DNA of 64,000 nt from Bacillus velezensis. Its GTDB lineage: Bacteria > Bacillota > Bacilli > Bacillales > Bacillaceae. Every line of letters starts with the position of its first letter. Within the stretch, counting starts at the first letter, position 1. This document shows positions 9,901 to 17,889 of this stretch, piece after piece. Below the pieces are notes generated by a model. That model saw only the letters and a list, made by a program, of their open reading frames with translations, was not told where the DNA came from and did not search any database. The translations under genes and the position numbers were made by a program. The stretch covers positions 620,001 through 684,000 of the forward strand of contig NZ_LLZC01000012.1 in assembly GCF_001461825.1 (NCBI RefSeq), written 5' to 3'.

Positions 9901-11711
9901 CTGCCGGTGACCAAAAGGTGAAGGATACGATTCGTCAATGGGTGCGCACCGTTTTCAGCGAAGAACTGAAAATGACGGATGAGCAGATAAAAGATGATAT
10001 GCCGTTTGATGAATACGGGATTGACTCAATACTCTTTGCGGAATTGGTTCAATCACTGCAAAAACGGATCAGCATAAAGTTAACACCGTCCTTAATGCTT
10101 CAATATCAAACGATTACAGAAATGGTTGACTATTTCGCAGCGCATCATGAAGCCGATTTTGTGACAAAAGAAAATGGTTTCGTTCAAGACAGGGACGTAC
10201 AGCCTGATTTAACCGCCGCTGCTGAAGAGAGAACATCCATGAAGCCGAAAGCGGATACCGAAGACGATATTGCCGTCGTCGGCATGTCCTGCCGTTTTCC
10301 GGGGGCGGGCGGAACGGATGCTTTTTGGGAGCTGCTGATGAAAGGAAACACCGCCATCCGGCCTGTCCCCGCAACGCGTTGGCATGCAACAGCACATGCA
10401 AAGGATTATGCGGGGTGGATTGATGATATCGACATGTTTGATGCGGGCTTTTTCGGCATCTCTGAAAAAGACGCGGCAATTATGGACCCGCAGGCGCGGA
10501 TCATATTAGAAGAAGCGGTTCATTCCGTTTATGATGCCGGGTACGGCCAAAAGGATTTATCGGGCCGGAAAGTCGGCGTGTACATCGGCGGCAGGGCGCA
10601 GCCTTCAGCCGGTATGGAACATATCCTGCAGGCGCCTAACCCGATTTTGGGGGCGGGGCAAAACTATTTGGCGGCCAACATTTCACGATTTTTGAATGTT
10701 ACAGGGCCGAGCCTTGTCGTGGATACAGCATGTTCCTCGGGGCTGATCGGGCTGTCCTTTGCAAAAGACGCCCTTTTGGCCGGAAGGATTGACGCGGCCT
10801 TAGTCGGTTCGGTGAGTCTGCTCTTATCTCCGTCCGCGCACCGGTTATTCGGAGCGCGCCATATTTTAAATGAGAACGGCGTGTTTCATATATTCGACCG
10901 TGAATCAGCGGGAGAAGTGCTCGGAGAAGGAGCGGGGGCGGTTTTTATCAAACGATTGAGCGATGCGGTGCGGGACGGAGACCGTATTTACGGCGTCATA
11001 AAAGCCGTCTCGGTAAACAATGACGGCCGGACGCTCGGTCCCGGTTCACCGAATATAAGAGCGCAGAGAGACGCCATTCAAACTGCGCTTGACATGGCGG
11101 AAAAGTCGCCCGAAGACATTGGATATATAGAAGTGAACGGAGGCGGTTCCCCAATCGTTGATTCGGTGGAAATCAAGGCGCTCTCAGATGTCTATCAGCT
11201 GAACCGGAAAACGCTTCTGCCCTGCCGGATCGGATCGGTGAAACCGAATGTAGGGCATTTGCTTCTGTCTTCAGGTCTTGCGGGCTTCATCCGATGTGTG
11301 CTGAGCGTCTATCATAAGCGGATTCCGCCTTTCTTATCAGCGCGTGAGCCATTTGAACATTATGACTTTGAAGCGTCGCGTATTCATTTTAATCGTGAAC
11401 CCGTTGATTGGCATTCAGAGAAGAAACCCCGCGTCGCAGCTCAGAGTTCATTTCCTGACGGCGGGACAAATGCTCATATCCTCGTTGAAGAATACAGAGG
11501 TGAAAGGCAGCGGGAACATCACCGGGCGCCTCAGCCGCCGGAATTCAGAAAAAAACACTACCTGCTTTTGGGCGGCTGGAACAGCACGGAGAGTGAAACG
11601 GAAAAAACAAGTAATGAAAAAACAGACATCGCGGATCTTTTAAAGAAATATGAGAAAAAAGCAGAGACAAGCACTGCACCTGCAGACTCGTTTTGGCAGG
11701 TGACAACGTGA
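3993..11711 (+). CDS. difJ: Trans-AT polyketide synthase DH-ACP-KR-KS-KR-ACP-KS0 (difJ-like)
   Basis: 2572 residues, TTG start with GAGGTG upstream, 4 bases after the previous stop. Domains: N-terminal dehydratase fold (His near 25 in DHRVHQ..LPG, Asp near 198); ACP (GLDSA, Ser near 361); KR (GGLGGLG near 610); KS with Cys 1048, HGTGT His 1183 and a normal SNIGH; linker with LPVYPF; KR (GGSRGIG near 1707); ACP (GIDSI, Ser near 2012); and a terminal KS whose Cys is near 2247 but whose HGTGT motif reads NGGGS (Asn near 2382), so it should not extend the chain. The first dehydratase departs from HxxxGxxxxP (Gly replaced by Gln) and from DxxxQ (Leu at the last position), so its activity is less certain. 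No AT domains. The KS of its first module is on the preceding protein, and its last KS works with DifK. Confidence 0.85.
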   Translation: MAVATDQVKTFLQKISHTNYIVRDHRVHQIRVLPGVTLIDMLYRLAAGYLGERPIELRQIIFKQPVVTSEEFDKHLYVTFTPARDSWKVEITSEKAKNGTPLGGNLDENMECQLYLQEDTPRAKELNIEAFMKNASRKWDMHDIYGIARRSHIEHGEFMKNEGAVYQLQDKEELMELTLSDLAEGFREKFKAHPAFLDASTLAGSSFALSAQKQNDTPYIPFMINRFCMYQPFPKTIYTYSMKNSHTESGVSDSEPDVYSADFTIYDRAGNVLAECEKLTVKRVRQANMITHLIDKEKPPQQNRSGRGEPESPVAAEDVSEQQTPEQNMVTYIKSEIARLINRPAQDIDVRKGFYDMGLDSAHLLKLVKILEQTFQQQFYPTLLFEYSSVRRLADYLINEAGCVLKDSAEERHTSDADIADEVLFFEPAWKDHPLETAVQNGQKHTRHLIIAADAEPRLTGELGIHCPEAEVIELKREHEAADEQFGADAERIFRMLKRELTDHPKEHTLIQLVCAVENGAALSSALGAMLKTAHLENPALRTQVITFCDKNERLPSETAAIIRTEADCSYAGCTDIRYKDNMRQIRLFERIEKLDGQTQSPWKQNGVYVITGGLGGLGFLLARHLAEKEKVKLALIGRSPEQSEKISRLKALGAEVLYVQADIGSKAETERAFAQITETFGRLTGIFHCAGVLKDQFIIQKDSSDLKQVFLPKISGLIHADEASRHEPLEFFAVFSSFSALAGNAGQTDYAAANAFMDEYMKYRDCKAEKGERNGASMTINWPLWEDGGMQVDSLMKEIMNDATGTSPLPAGEGMASLEYMLRLGKLQSVILYGKEPAVTESMGRLGPKGDKNGSSLSNAAVKRRSRKQERHTEEHDIAVIGLAGRYPQAGSIDEFYQNLRSGKDCITTMPKDRWKGYSFSYEADQFYRYGGFLDRIDSFDPLFFNLTPRQAEMMDPQARLFLETAWEACEDAGFYQDRTARGPSSQKRKRVGVFAGVFWSHYELFGAEITQRGTPLSMGVTPASVPNIVSHCLNFTGPSMAVDTMCSSSLTSIHLACESIKRGECEFAIAGGVNAVTHPHKYAFLANAGFLSSEGVCKSFADGGDGYVPGEGVGAVLLTTVQEAERMGCPIYGVIKGSALNHVGKTSGLTVPDPASQAEVITDSFQSAGVDPETLSYIEAHGTGTSLGDPIEIEGLSRAFRKWTNKKRFCAIGSAKSNIGHLEGAAGIAGLAKVLLQLKHGEIFPSLHTDTLNPHIPFPDTPFYVADRLVEWERPSHPDQPRRAGLSSFGASGSNAHFVIEEYLPPQAEKKSVSIREDEPVLFLLSAKNEERLLEYVKRYDRFLREKEVNLKDLAYTLQAGREAMPERLALIVTSVCGLQAKLKDVLERKTEIEGCFRGRAQDDISSSGMAELLKNKQYSRLLTEWAKGAAVDWSLLYEGEKPKRVSLPVYPFAKERYWVPVPADIRKQTDEPAENQKIILQKDWKQQDPAESEALSGTVMILATDKTRRLADALFKGNSHIETICFIHQAKDGADYYAAASGRNLYGRVRESLQNKQILGVVDITAYDAEYERQEEIEHGKLAFLQQALESFRHSGAVFSQVTHRLQPFKESKPLMQGAKTAGLYRMLGAEYANIHSFTIDSDCAIEHTEELSRQIETEFLQPRAKSGSECCYRLNRRYVPFLKQGMNVSAAPELSYSSDDVLLITGGSRGIGAIAAEHAVSRGCRKLVIMGREPLPDSSEWADMKKDGILPEKAERMQRLAERGAEIRYYSVSLTDQKGLRNMTDSIRGTMGPITGVFHCAGAMGEHPAFYNKTETEIESVCTPKVTGLRGLYEAVQNEPLSFFILFSSVSGLIPSLAAGQSDYAMANSFMDSFANHQAGKGNVFVKAVQWPVWKETGMAEGLPETPAYQKSGLSRLSAEDGLKLLDYIILNGQSCGIPCVPEDSEADFGDLLKVKKSEAPVKKSTAGDQKVKDTIRQWVRTVFSEELKMTDEQIKDDMPFDEYGIDSILFAELVQSLQKRISIKLTPSLMLQYQTITEMVDYFAAHHEADFVTKENGFVQDRDVQPDLTAAAEERTSMKPKADTEDDIAVVGMSCRFPGAGGTDAFWELLMKGNTAIRPVPATRWHATAHAKDYAGWIDDIDMFDAGFFGISEKDAAIMDPQARIILEEAVHSVYDAGYGQKDLSGRKVGVYIGGRAQPSAGMEHILQAPNPILGAGQNYLAANISRFLNVTGPSLVVDTACSSGLIGLSFAKDALLAGRIDAALVGSVSLLLSPSAHRLFGARHILNENGVFHIFDRESAGEVLGEGAGAVFIKRLSDAVRDGDRIYGVIKAVSVNNDGRTLGPGSPNIRAQRDAIQTALDMAEKSPEDIGYIEVNGGGSPIVDSVEIKALSDVYQLNRKTLLPCRIGSVKPNVGHLLLSSGLAGFIRCVLSVYHKRIPPFLSAREPFEHYDFEASRIHFNREPVDWHSEKKPRVAAQSSFPDGGTNAHILVEEYRGERQREHHRAPQPPEFRKKHYLLLGGWNSTESETEKTSNEKTDIADLLKKYEKKAETSTAPADSFWQVTT

Positions 11712-11733
11712 CGTTTTTAAAAGGGGACTAACC

Positions 11734-14700
11734 ATGAAAAAAACAGTGAATCTGCGCCTGACGGCAGAACATCCCATTATGAAAAACCATCTTGTTCACG
11801 GAGAATCTGTCATGCCCGGTCTGGCCTATATTGATATGCTGTATCAGCTGGCAAAGCAAAGCCTTGATCTTTCATTCCGTTCCATCTGTCTGAAACGGGT
11901 GACCATTTATCATCCTTTATCAGTGAAACGGTCAGAGCGGCTTGATGTGAGTGTCATATTCAGTAAAGAAAAGGAGTTCTGGACAGCCTCGATTTGCGGG
12001 GCGGATTCCGGGACGGTTTTCTTATCAGCGGAGGTGCATGAAGGAGTCTTCTCATCAGATGGGCGCCTTGACGCAGAGGAGAAAAAACAACAAGCCGCAC
12101 TTCCATCAGTCTCTTTGCATACGGTTTACGAAGACGCGAGAAGCCGCGGACTGTCGCATGACGGGCTGATGAAGCCGGAGGGAGAGATCTATGCAAATGA
12201 AGAGGAATGTTTCCTTGATATTCGGCAGTCTGATTCATGCCAGGAAAATCTCCCCGGCACTCTCTTTCATCCCGCGCTGATGGACGGTGCCGCCATGGCC
12301 TCCGGCGTATTGCAGACAGCTGCAGGCGCCGGTTTGTTTTTACCGATTTATTATGATTCGTTTATTGCCGCTGAGACGGTTACGGAGCGCTGTTACGCGG
12401 TGATTTCGAAAAAATCCGGCACGCCTTCTGAAATGGTGAAAATGGATATTGACTTTTACAACCCCAGCGGTGCGCATATTGCTTCACTGCTCGGCCTGAC
12501 AGCCAAAAAGGTGCGGACAGACCGGCAGCTGATACCAGACGTTCAGCAGATGGAGGAAACCTTATACCGCATTTTCTCAACATACGTAGGCCGTCCTGTC
12601 ACAAGAAATGATGCGCACACCGTATTTTTTGAATTAGGCCTTGAATCGTCACAGCTTCTGGCCATTATTAAAGACATCGAAGAGGCGTTTGATCTGCGGC
12701 TGAATCCGACTCTTTTATTTGAATGCAGCAGCATATCCGAACTGCTTGAAGACATAAAAACAAAAGGAACAGATGAATCTCCCGGCCTTGTCGCGGATGC
12801 AGCACCGGTCTCTGAAACGCAATCAGGCAGTCAGACATTTACTTTCTATGAACATGAAGCATTCCTTCAGGATCATCTGGTTTTCGGCAAACCGGCACTG
12901 ATGGGTGTAGTGTATCCGTGTCTGGTGCTTGAAGCATCCGGAGCGGCTCATTCCGGCACGTATCCCGCCGGGCTGAAAGATATCCGTTTTACGGGCGGGC
13001 CCGTCACACTGGAGCCGGGAGAGGCCGCACATGTTGACATTTCATTTGCGGCAGAAAAGAGTGCCGAACGCTTTACCGCAAGCTACACTGTCTCCGGTAA
13101 AGAAAGCCGGAAGACGTGTGCCGAAGGAGAAATAAGCAGAGGTATAGAGGCACCCGTAAAAAAATCATATGACGTTGAACAAATGAAGGCGCATGCACAA
13201 AAGGTAGCGCCGGATGTCATTTCCCGTCTGTACGATTCGGTTGCCGACTTCACGATAGGCCCGATGCTGAAAACGGTAACGGCGGGATACAAAATGAGTG
13301 AGAGCTCCTTTTTATTGCAGCTGGACTTATCAGGAAAAAAAGAAAAAGGCGATCTGCATCACTTTGCATTTGACCCGCTTATATTGAATTCATGTTATAT
13401 GTCGCTCGGTGAAGAAGAATTGCAGCTGAAAAAGCGGATTCACATTCCGCTCATGATTGAGAGGCTGACGCTTTACGGACCTGTCATGTCTGATACCGTC
13501 TATGTGGTGAATACAATCAAACATAAAAAAGACGGATTTCTCTCATTTGACGCCGCAGTCCTCAGCCATACCGGAGAACAGCTGGCGGAATTGAAAAACG
13601 CGTCTGTGAAAGAAGTGCTTCAGCCAAATCGGCTTGAAAATGCGTCTTTTGCCCCGTCCGGGAATCAAAGCCGTCAGAAAACGAAAGGAAACCCGCTGGA
13701 TATTGCCATTGTCGGAATTTCCGGCAAGTATCCGCAGGCCGATGATATCGATGCGTTTTGGGAAAATCTCAAACAAGGAAAGGATTGTATTACCGAAATT
13801 CCGAAAGACCGCTGGAAATGGGAACATTACTTTTCCGAGGACCGTACGGCGCCGGGAGCGATTTACAGCAAATGGGGCGGATTCATTGACGGGATCGCCG
13901 ATTTTGATCCTGAGTTCTTTAAGATTTCCCCCCGTGAAGCGGAACACCTTGATCCTCAGGAACGGCTGTTTTTAATGCATGCGTGGATGGCGATGGAGGA
14001 TGCGGGATATACGAGGACATCACCTGAACTGGGCCGTCAGGTAGGTGTGTATGCCGGAGTCATGTATCAGGAATACCCGTTATTCGCGGCTGAAGCGGGA
14101 GTGAAAGGACGGCATATCGGGCTCCCCGGCGGGATTTCATCCATTGCTAACCGTGTCTCCTATTATTGCGATTTTCAAGGGCCGAGCATTTCGGTCGATA
14201 CGATGTGTTCGGGTTCGCTGACTTCATTGTACATGGCGTGCCGGGATCTGCGGGATCATCGGATTCGCGCGGCGCTTGCCGGCGGAGTGAATCTCACCGT
14301 TCATCCTAACAAGTACTTCATGCTGAGCCAGGGGCAGTTCATCTCATCTAAAGGACACTGCGGGAGTTTCGGCGCCGGGGGTGACGGCTATATTCCGGCA
14401 GAAGGGGTCGGGGTGCTGCTTCTTAAACGTTTAGAAGACGCCGTACAAGACGGAGATCGGATTTACGGCGTCATTAAAGGAGCTGCCATTAATCACGGCG
14501 GGAGAGCGAGCGGTTACACCGTACCGAACCCCAAGGCGCAAAGCGAAGTCATTTCTCAAGCTTTACAGGAAGCGGGGGTATCTCCGGGCCAGATCAGCTA
14601 TGTGGAAGCGCACGGGACAGGGACGAAATTAGGCGATCCGATTGAAATCCGGGCTTTAACCGATGCATTCGGTGATGTTCCTGAAACATGTCTCATCGGG

Positions 14701-17700
14701 TCTGTCAAATCAAATATCGGACATGGGGAATCGGCAGCAGGCATCGCCGCTGTCACAAAAGTGCTGCTGCAGATGAAGCACAAACAAATCGCCCCATCTT
14801 TGCATGCGGATGTTTTAAATCCGAATATCCAATTTGACGAAGGGCCGTTTTCCGTCTGCCGGGAATTAACAGATTGGAAACTGATTGCAGCAGACGGAGA
14901 AGAACAGCCGCTCAGGGCGGGGATCAGCAGCTTTGGTGCGGGCGGTTCTAACGCGCATATCATTATTGAAGAATATGAGGCTCCTGTAAAACAAGCAATC
15001 AGCAGCCAAGAGCCGGCTGTCATTCTGCTGTCTGCGAAAAATGGGGAGCGTCTGACAGAATATGCGGAGCGCCTTCTTGCTTTTCTTCAAAAGAAGCATA
15101 CGGATAAGCCGGACTTATTTGATGTCGCATACACTTTACAAGCGGGGCGGGAAGCGATGGATGAGCGGCTGGCTTTCATTGCGGACTCCCTTAAGGAGCT
15201 GGAGGACAAGCTCAGATCGTACTTGGAAAATGAAAACGCACCGCATCTTTACAGGGGGCGGGCGAAGCGAAATCATGAGACAGTGGCTGTGTTTGAATCT
15301 GATGAAGATTTGCAGGAAGCCATGGGCAAATGGCTGAAAAAGAGAAAGTACGGTCATTTGCTGAACATGTGGGTGCAGGGAGTCGATGTGGACTGGAACT
15401 TGTTATATTCGGGACAAAAACCCCGGAGAATCAGCCTTCCCGCCTATCCGTTTGCAAAGGTCAGATGCTGGATTCAAGATGAAGCCGAGGCGGTTTCAAA
15501 ACGGGATGACGGCAAAACGGTGATCCATTCGCTGCTTCATGAAAACACATCCGATCTGTGGGAGCTGAAATTCACTTCTGTTTTTACCGGACGGGAATTC
15601 TTTTTCACTGATCACACAGTCAATGGGGAGAAAGTGCTCCCGGGAGCCGCCGTGATCGAAATGGCCAGGGCGGCCGTTGAGCGTGCCGCATACGCTGTGC
15701 CGGACGGACGTAAAGGAATGTATTTAAAAGATCTCATATGGATGAGGCCTGTTGTTCATAAGGGGACGGATGTAGAAGTCCATATCAGCCTTATCCTTAA
15801 GGAAAATGAAGACATTGAATTTACGATTTACAGCCTATCGGAAGGACCCGGGGGAGAACGGATTTTATACAGTAAAGGCACCGCGGTATCAGGAGAGATA
15901 GCAGCGGTTCCGTCAGTTCACTTAGAGGGCTGGCTGTCCGGGTGCAGCCAATCGGTTATGACGTCTGATGAGGTTTATCAGGCTTTCCGGCATGCGGGTA
16001 TGATATACGGGCCGAGCCATCAAGGAATTGATCAGCTGATGATCGGAGAGAGGGGCGCTGCAGCCCGGCTGTCGCTGCCGGAAACGGCAGACAGTACCGC
16101 CGATCAGTTTGTCATCCACCCGAGTCTTCTAGATGCCGCGTTTCAGGCGTCACTGGGTGCCGGTTCAGATACTGCCGGAGACACTCCGATGCTGCCGTTT
16201 TCCCTGAGGCAGGCAGAAATATTTCAGCCGACTCAGAAAACGATGTGGGCGCTTGTCCGCAAACAGAGCGATCGGTCAGATAACGGAGCGCTGACGCTGG
16301 ATATTGATTTATGTGATGAAAACGGCGCTGTTTGTATGAGATTGACAGGCTTCTCCTGCCGGGCTGTCCGGCAGACAAACCAAACCGAAAGCAAGCGGCA
16401 GGAAGTTCAGACAGCGATGCTTGCCCCTGTTTGGGACAAAACTTTCTTTTCTCTGGAAGAAAATCGAGCGGTTGATCAGGAACAATTGCTGATCATCGGA
16501 AAGCCGGGACATACCATAAAGGCTGCGGCAAAAATGTGGCCCCGCGCCCATCTGGCGGAGACGCCGGATCATTCAAGCGAGCAAACATTACGTGAATTGA
16601 CAGCCGGGTATCAGGATATCCGCCATTTCTTATGGATTGCGCCGGATCGTTTCGCACCCGCATCCGTCAGTCAGGAAATGCTTGATGAGCAGGAGAATGG
16701 GGTGATTCAATGTTTCCGTTTCATCAAAGCGCTGCTGTCACTCGGGTATGGAAACCGAAACATCAGCTTTACGGCGGTCACCCGGCAGACACAGTCCGTG
16801 TATCCGGGTGATCTGCAGCAGCCTGAGCATGCAGGTGTACACGGTTTGATCGGTTCATTGGCAAAAGAATATCCGAACTGGGACATCAGGCTGATTGATA
16901 CAGAAGAAGGCAGTGATTCGTCTGAGATGAAAAACATCTGGCGCCTTCCTCCAGATCCGGACGGAAATGCTGCTGCGTACCGTAACGGAGCTTGGCACAA
17001 GCAAAAAACAGTCCGAGTGCTGACAAGTTCCGCTCCGCGTATGTCGTACAGAGAAGGCGGCGTTTATGCTGTCATCGGCGGAGCGGGCGGCATTGGAGAA
17101 GCATGGAGCAAATACATGATCACCCGTTACAAGGCACGAATGATATGGATCGGCAGGCGGCCGAAGGATCAGGAGATTCAGAGCAAAATAGACAGGCTGG
17201 CGCTAGCAGGCCCCGCGCCGCATTATATACAGGCTGATGCTCAAGATGCCGCAGCGCTTAAGGCTGCCGTCCGTTCCGTAAGAGAGCAATACGGCAATAT
17301 AACGGGAGTCATCCATTCCGCGATAACGCTTGCCGACAAAAGTATGGCGAATATGGATGAAGCTTCTTTCAGAAACGCTTTTTCAGCTAAGGTGAATACG
17401 AGCGTCCGAATGATCGAAGCTTTTAAGGGAGAACCGCTTGATTTTGTGCTGTTTTTCTCATCCGTTAATTCTTTCACAAAAAATGCCGGGCAAAGCAACT
17501 ATGCGGCAGGGTGTACATTTCAAGACGCCTTTGCCCGCCATATCGCTTCTTTGCTTGATTGTGAAGTGAAAGTCATGAATTGGGGATATTGGGGCAGTCT
17601 GGGCGTTGTATCAGACCCGTCTTACAGAAAACGGATGGAGGCGTCAGGGATCGGTTCTATTGAACCCGATGAAGCAATGGAGGCTCTGGAAGTCTTACTA

Positions 17701-17889
17701 TCAGAACCGTTCAGCCAAGCGGCATTCATTAAAGCTGCTCCGCACGGCTTAGCCGCGCTGACGGATCAAGATGCAATATCGGTTGTATCCGGCCCGAAGC
17801 CTTCATTTATGGAAAGCGTCAAGCGGCAAAATCCGGATCGGAATGAACGGCTTGAGACTTTAAAACGAGAAATGGAGTTGCGCATATGA
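11734..17889 (+). CDS. difK: Trans-AT polyketide synthase DH-ACP-EI-KS-DH-KR (difK-like)
   Basis: 2051 residues with a good ribosome site (AAAAGGGGA). Order: dehydratase fold with intact HxxxGxxxxP near residue 19 and Asp near 184; ACP with GLESSQ (Ser near 305, Glu where Asp is usual); a second double-hotdog domain whose motif runs His381, Gly385, Met390 instead of Pro and which has Asn552 where the dehydratase Asp should be, as in enoyl-isomerases; KS (Cys 825 in TMCSGSL, HGTGT His 960, SNIGH); dehydratase with intact HxxxGxxxxP (His 1294) and DAAFQ (Asp 1467); KR (GGAGGIG near 1780, Tyr 1923). The protein stops after KR, so the methyltransferase and ACP of its last module are on DifL. Its stop codon overlaps the difL start. 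Confidence 0.86.
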   Translation: MKKTVNLRLTAEHPIMKNHLVHGESVMPGLAYIDMLYQLAKQSLDLSFRSICLKRVTIYHPLSVKRSERLDVSVIFSKEKEFWTASICGADSGTVFLSAEVHEGVFSSDGRLDAEEKKQQAALPSVSLHTVYEDARSRGLSHDGLMKPEGEIYANEEECFLDIRQSDSCQENLPGTLFHPALMDGAAMASGVLQTAAGAGLFLPIYYDSFIAAETVTERCYAVISKKSGTPSEMVKMDIDFYNPSGAHIASLLGLTAKKVRTDRQLIPDVQQMEETLYRIFSTYVGRPVTRNDAHTVFFELGLESSQLLAIIKDIEEAFDLRLNPTLLFECSSISELLEDIKTKGTDESPGLVADAAPVSETQSGSQTFTFYEHEAFLQDHLVFGKPALMGVVYPCLVLEASGAAHSGTYPAGLKDIRFTGGPVTLEPGEAAHVDISFAAEKSAERFTASYTVSGKESRKTCAEGEISRGIEAPVKKSYDVEQMKAHAQKVAPDVISRLYDSVADFTIGPMLKTVTAGYKMSESSFLLQLDLSGKKEKGDLHHFAFDPLILNSCYMSLGEEELQLKKRIHIPLMIERLTLYGPVMSDTVYVVNTIKHKKDGFLSFDAAVLSHTGEQLAELKNASVKEVLQPNRLENASFAPSGNQSRQKTKGNPLDIAIVGISGKYPQADDIDAFWENLKQGKDCITEIPKDRWKWEHYFSEDRTAPGAIYSKWGGFIDGIADFDPEFFKISPREAEHLDPQERLFLMHAWMAMEDAGYTRTSPELGRQVGVYAGVMYQEYPLFAAEAGVKGRHIGLPGGISSIANRVSYYCDFQGPSISVDTMCSGSLTSLYMACRDLRDHRIRAALAGGVNLTVHPNKYFMLSQGQFISSKGHCGSFGAGGDGYIPAEGVGVLLLKRLEDAVQDGDRIYGVIKGAAINHGGRASGYTVPNPKAQSEVISQALQEAGVSPGQISYVEAHGTGTKLGDPIEIRALTDAFGDVPETCLIGSVKSNIGHGESAAGIAAVTKVLLQMKHKQIAPSLHADVLNPNIQFDEGPFSVCRELTDWKLIAADGEEQPLRAGISSFGAGGSNAHIIIEEYEAPVKQAISSQEPAVILLSAKNGERLTEYAERLLAFLQKKHTDKPDLFDVAYTLQAGREAMDERLAFIADSLKELEDKLRSYLENENAPHLYRGRAKRNHETVAVFESDEDLQEAMGKWLKKRKYGHLLNMWVQGVDVDWNLLYSGQKPRRISLPAYPFAKVRCWIQDEAEAVSKRDDGKTVIHSLLHENTSDLWELKFTSVFTGREFFFTDHTVNGEKVLPGAAVIEMARAAVERAAYAVPDGRKGMYLKDLIWMRPVVHKGTDVEVHISLILKENEDIEFTIYSLSEGPGGERILYSKGTAVSGEIAAVPSVHLEGWLSGCSQSVMTSDEVYQAFRHAGMIYGPSHQGIDQLMIGERGAAARLSLPETADSTADQFVIHPSLLDAAFQASLGAGSDTAGDTPMLPFSLRQAEIFQPTQKTMWALVRKQSDRSDNGALTLDIDLCDENGAVCMRLTGFSCRAVRQTNQTESKRQEVQTAMLAPVWDKTFFSLEENRAVDQEQLLIIGKPGHTIKAAAKMWPRAHLAETPDHSSEQTLRELTAGYQDIRHFLWIAPDRFAPASVSQEMLDEQENGVIQCFRFIKALLSLGYGNRNISFTAVTRQTQSVYPGDLQQPEHAGVHGLIGSLAKEYPNWDIRLIDTEEGSDSSEMKNIWRLPPDPDGNAAAYRNGAWHKQKTVRVLTSSAPRMSYREGGVYAVIGGAGGIGEAWSKYMITRYKARMIWIGRRPKDQEIQSKIDRLALAGPAPHYIQADAQDAAALKAAVRSVREQYGNITGVIHSAITLADKSMANMDEASFRNAFSAKVNTSVRMIEAFKGEPLDFVLFFSSVNSFTKNAGQSNYAAGCTFQDAFARHIASLLDCEVKVMNWGYWGSLGVVSDPSYRKRMEASGIGSIEPDEAMEALEVLLSEPFSQAAFIKAAPHGLAALTDQDAISVVSGPKPSFMESVKRQNPDRNERLETLKREMELRI

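Noticed and set aside
12631-12660. DifK ACP with GLESS taken as inactive
   Set aside because: The serine carrying phosphopantetheine is present; Glu for Asp before it is a conservative change.
14190-14230. DifK KS active site CSGSL instead of CSSSL as a broken KS
   Set aside because: The Cys and both His residues are intact; Ser to Gly after the Cys is a tolerated difference.
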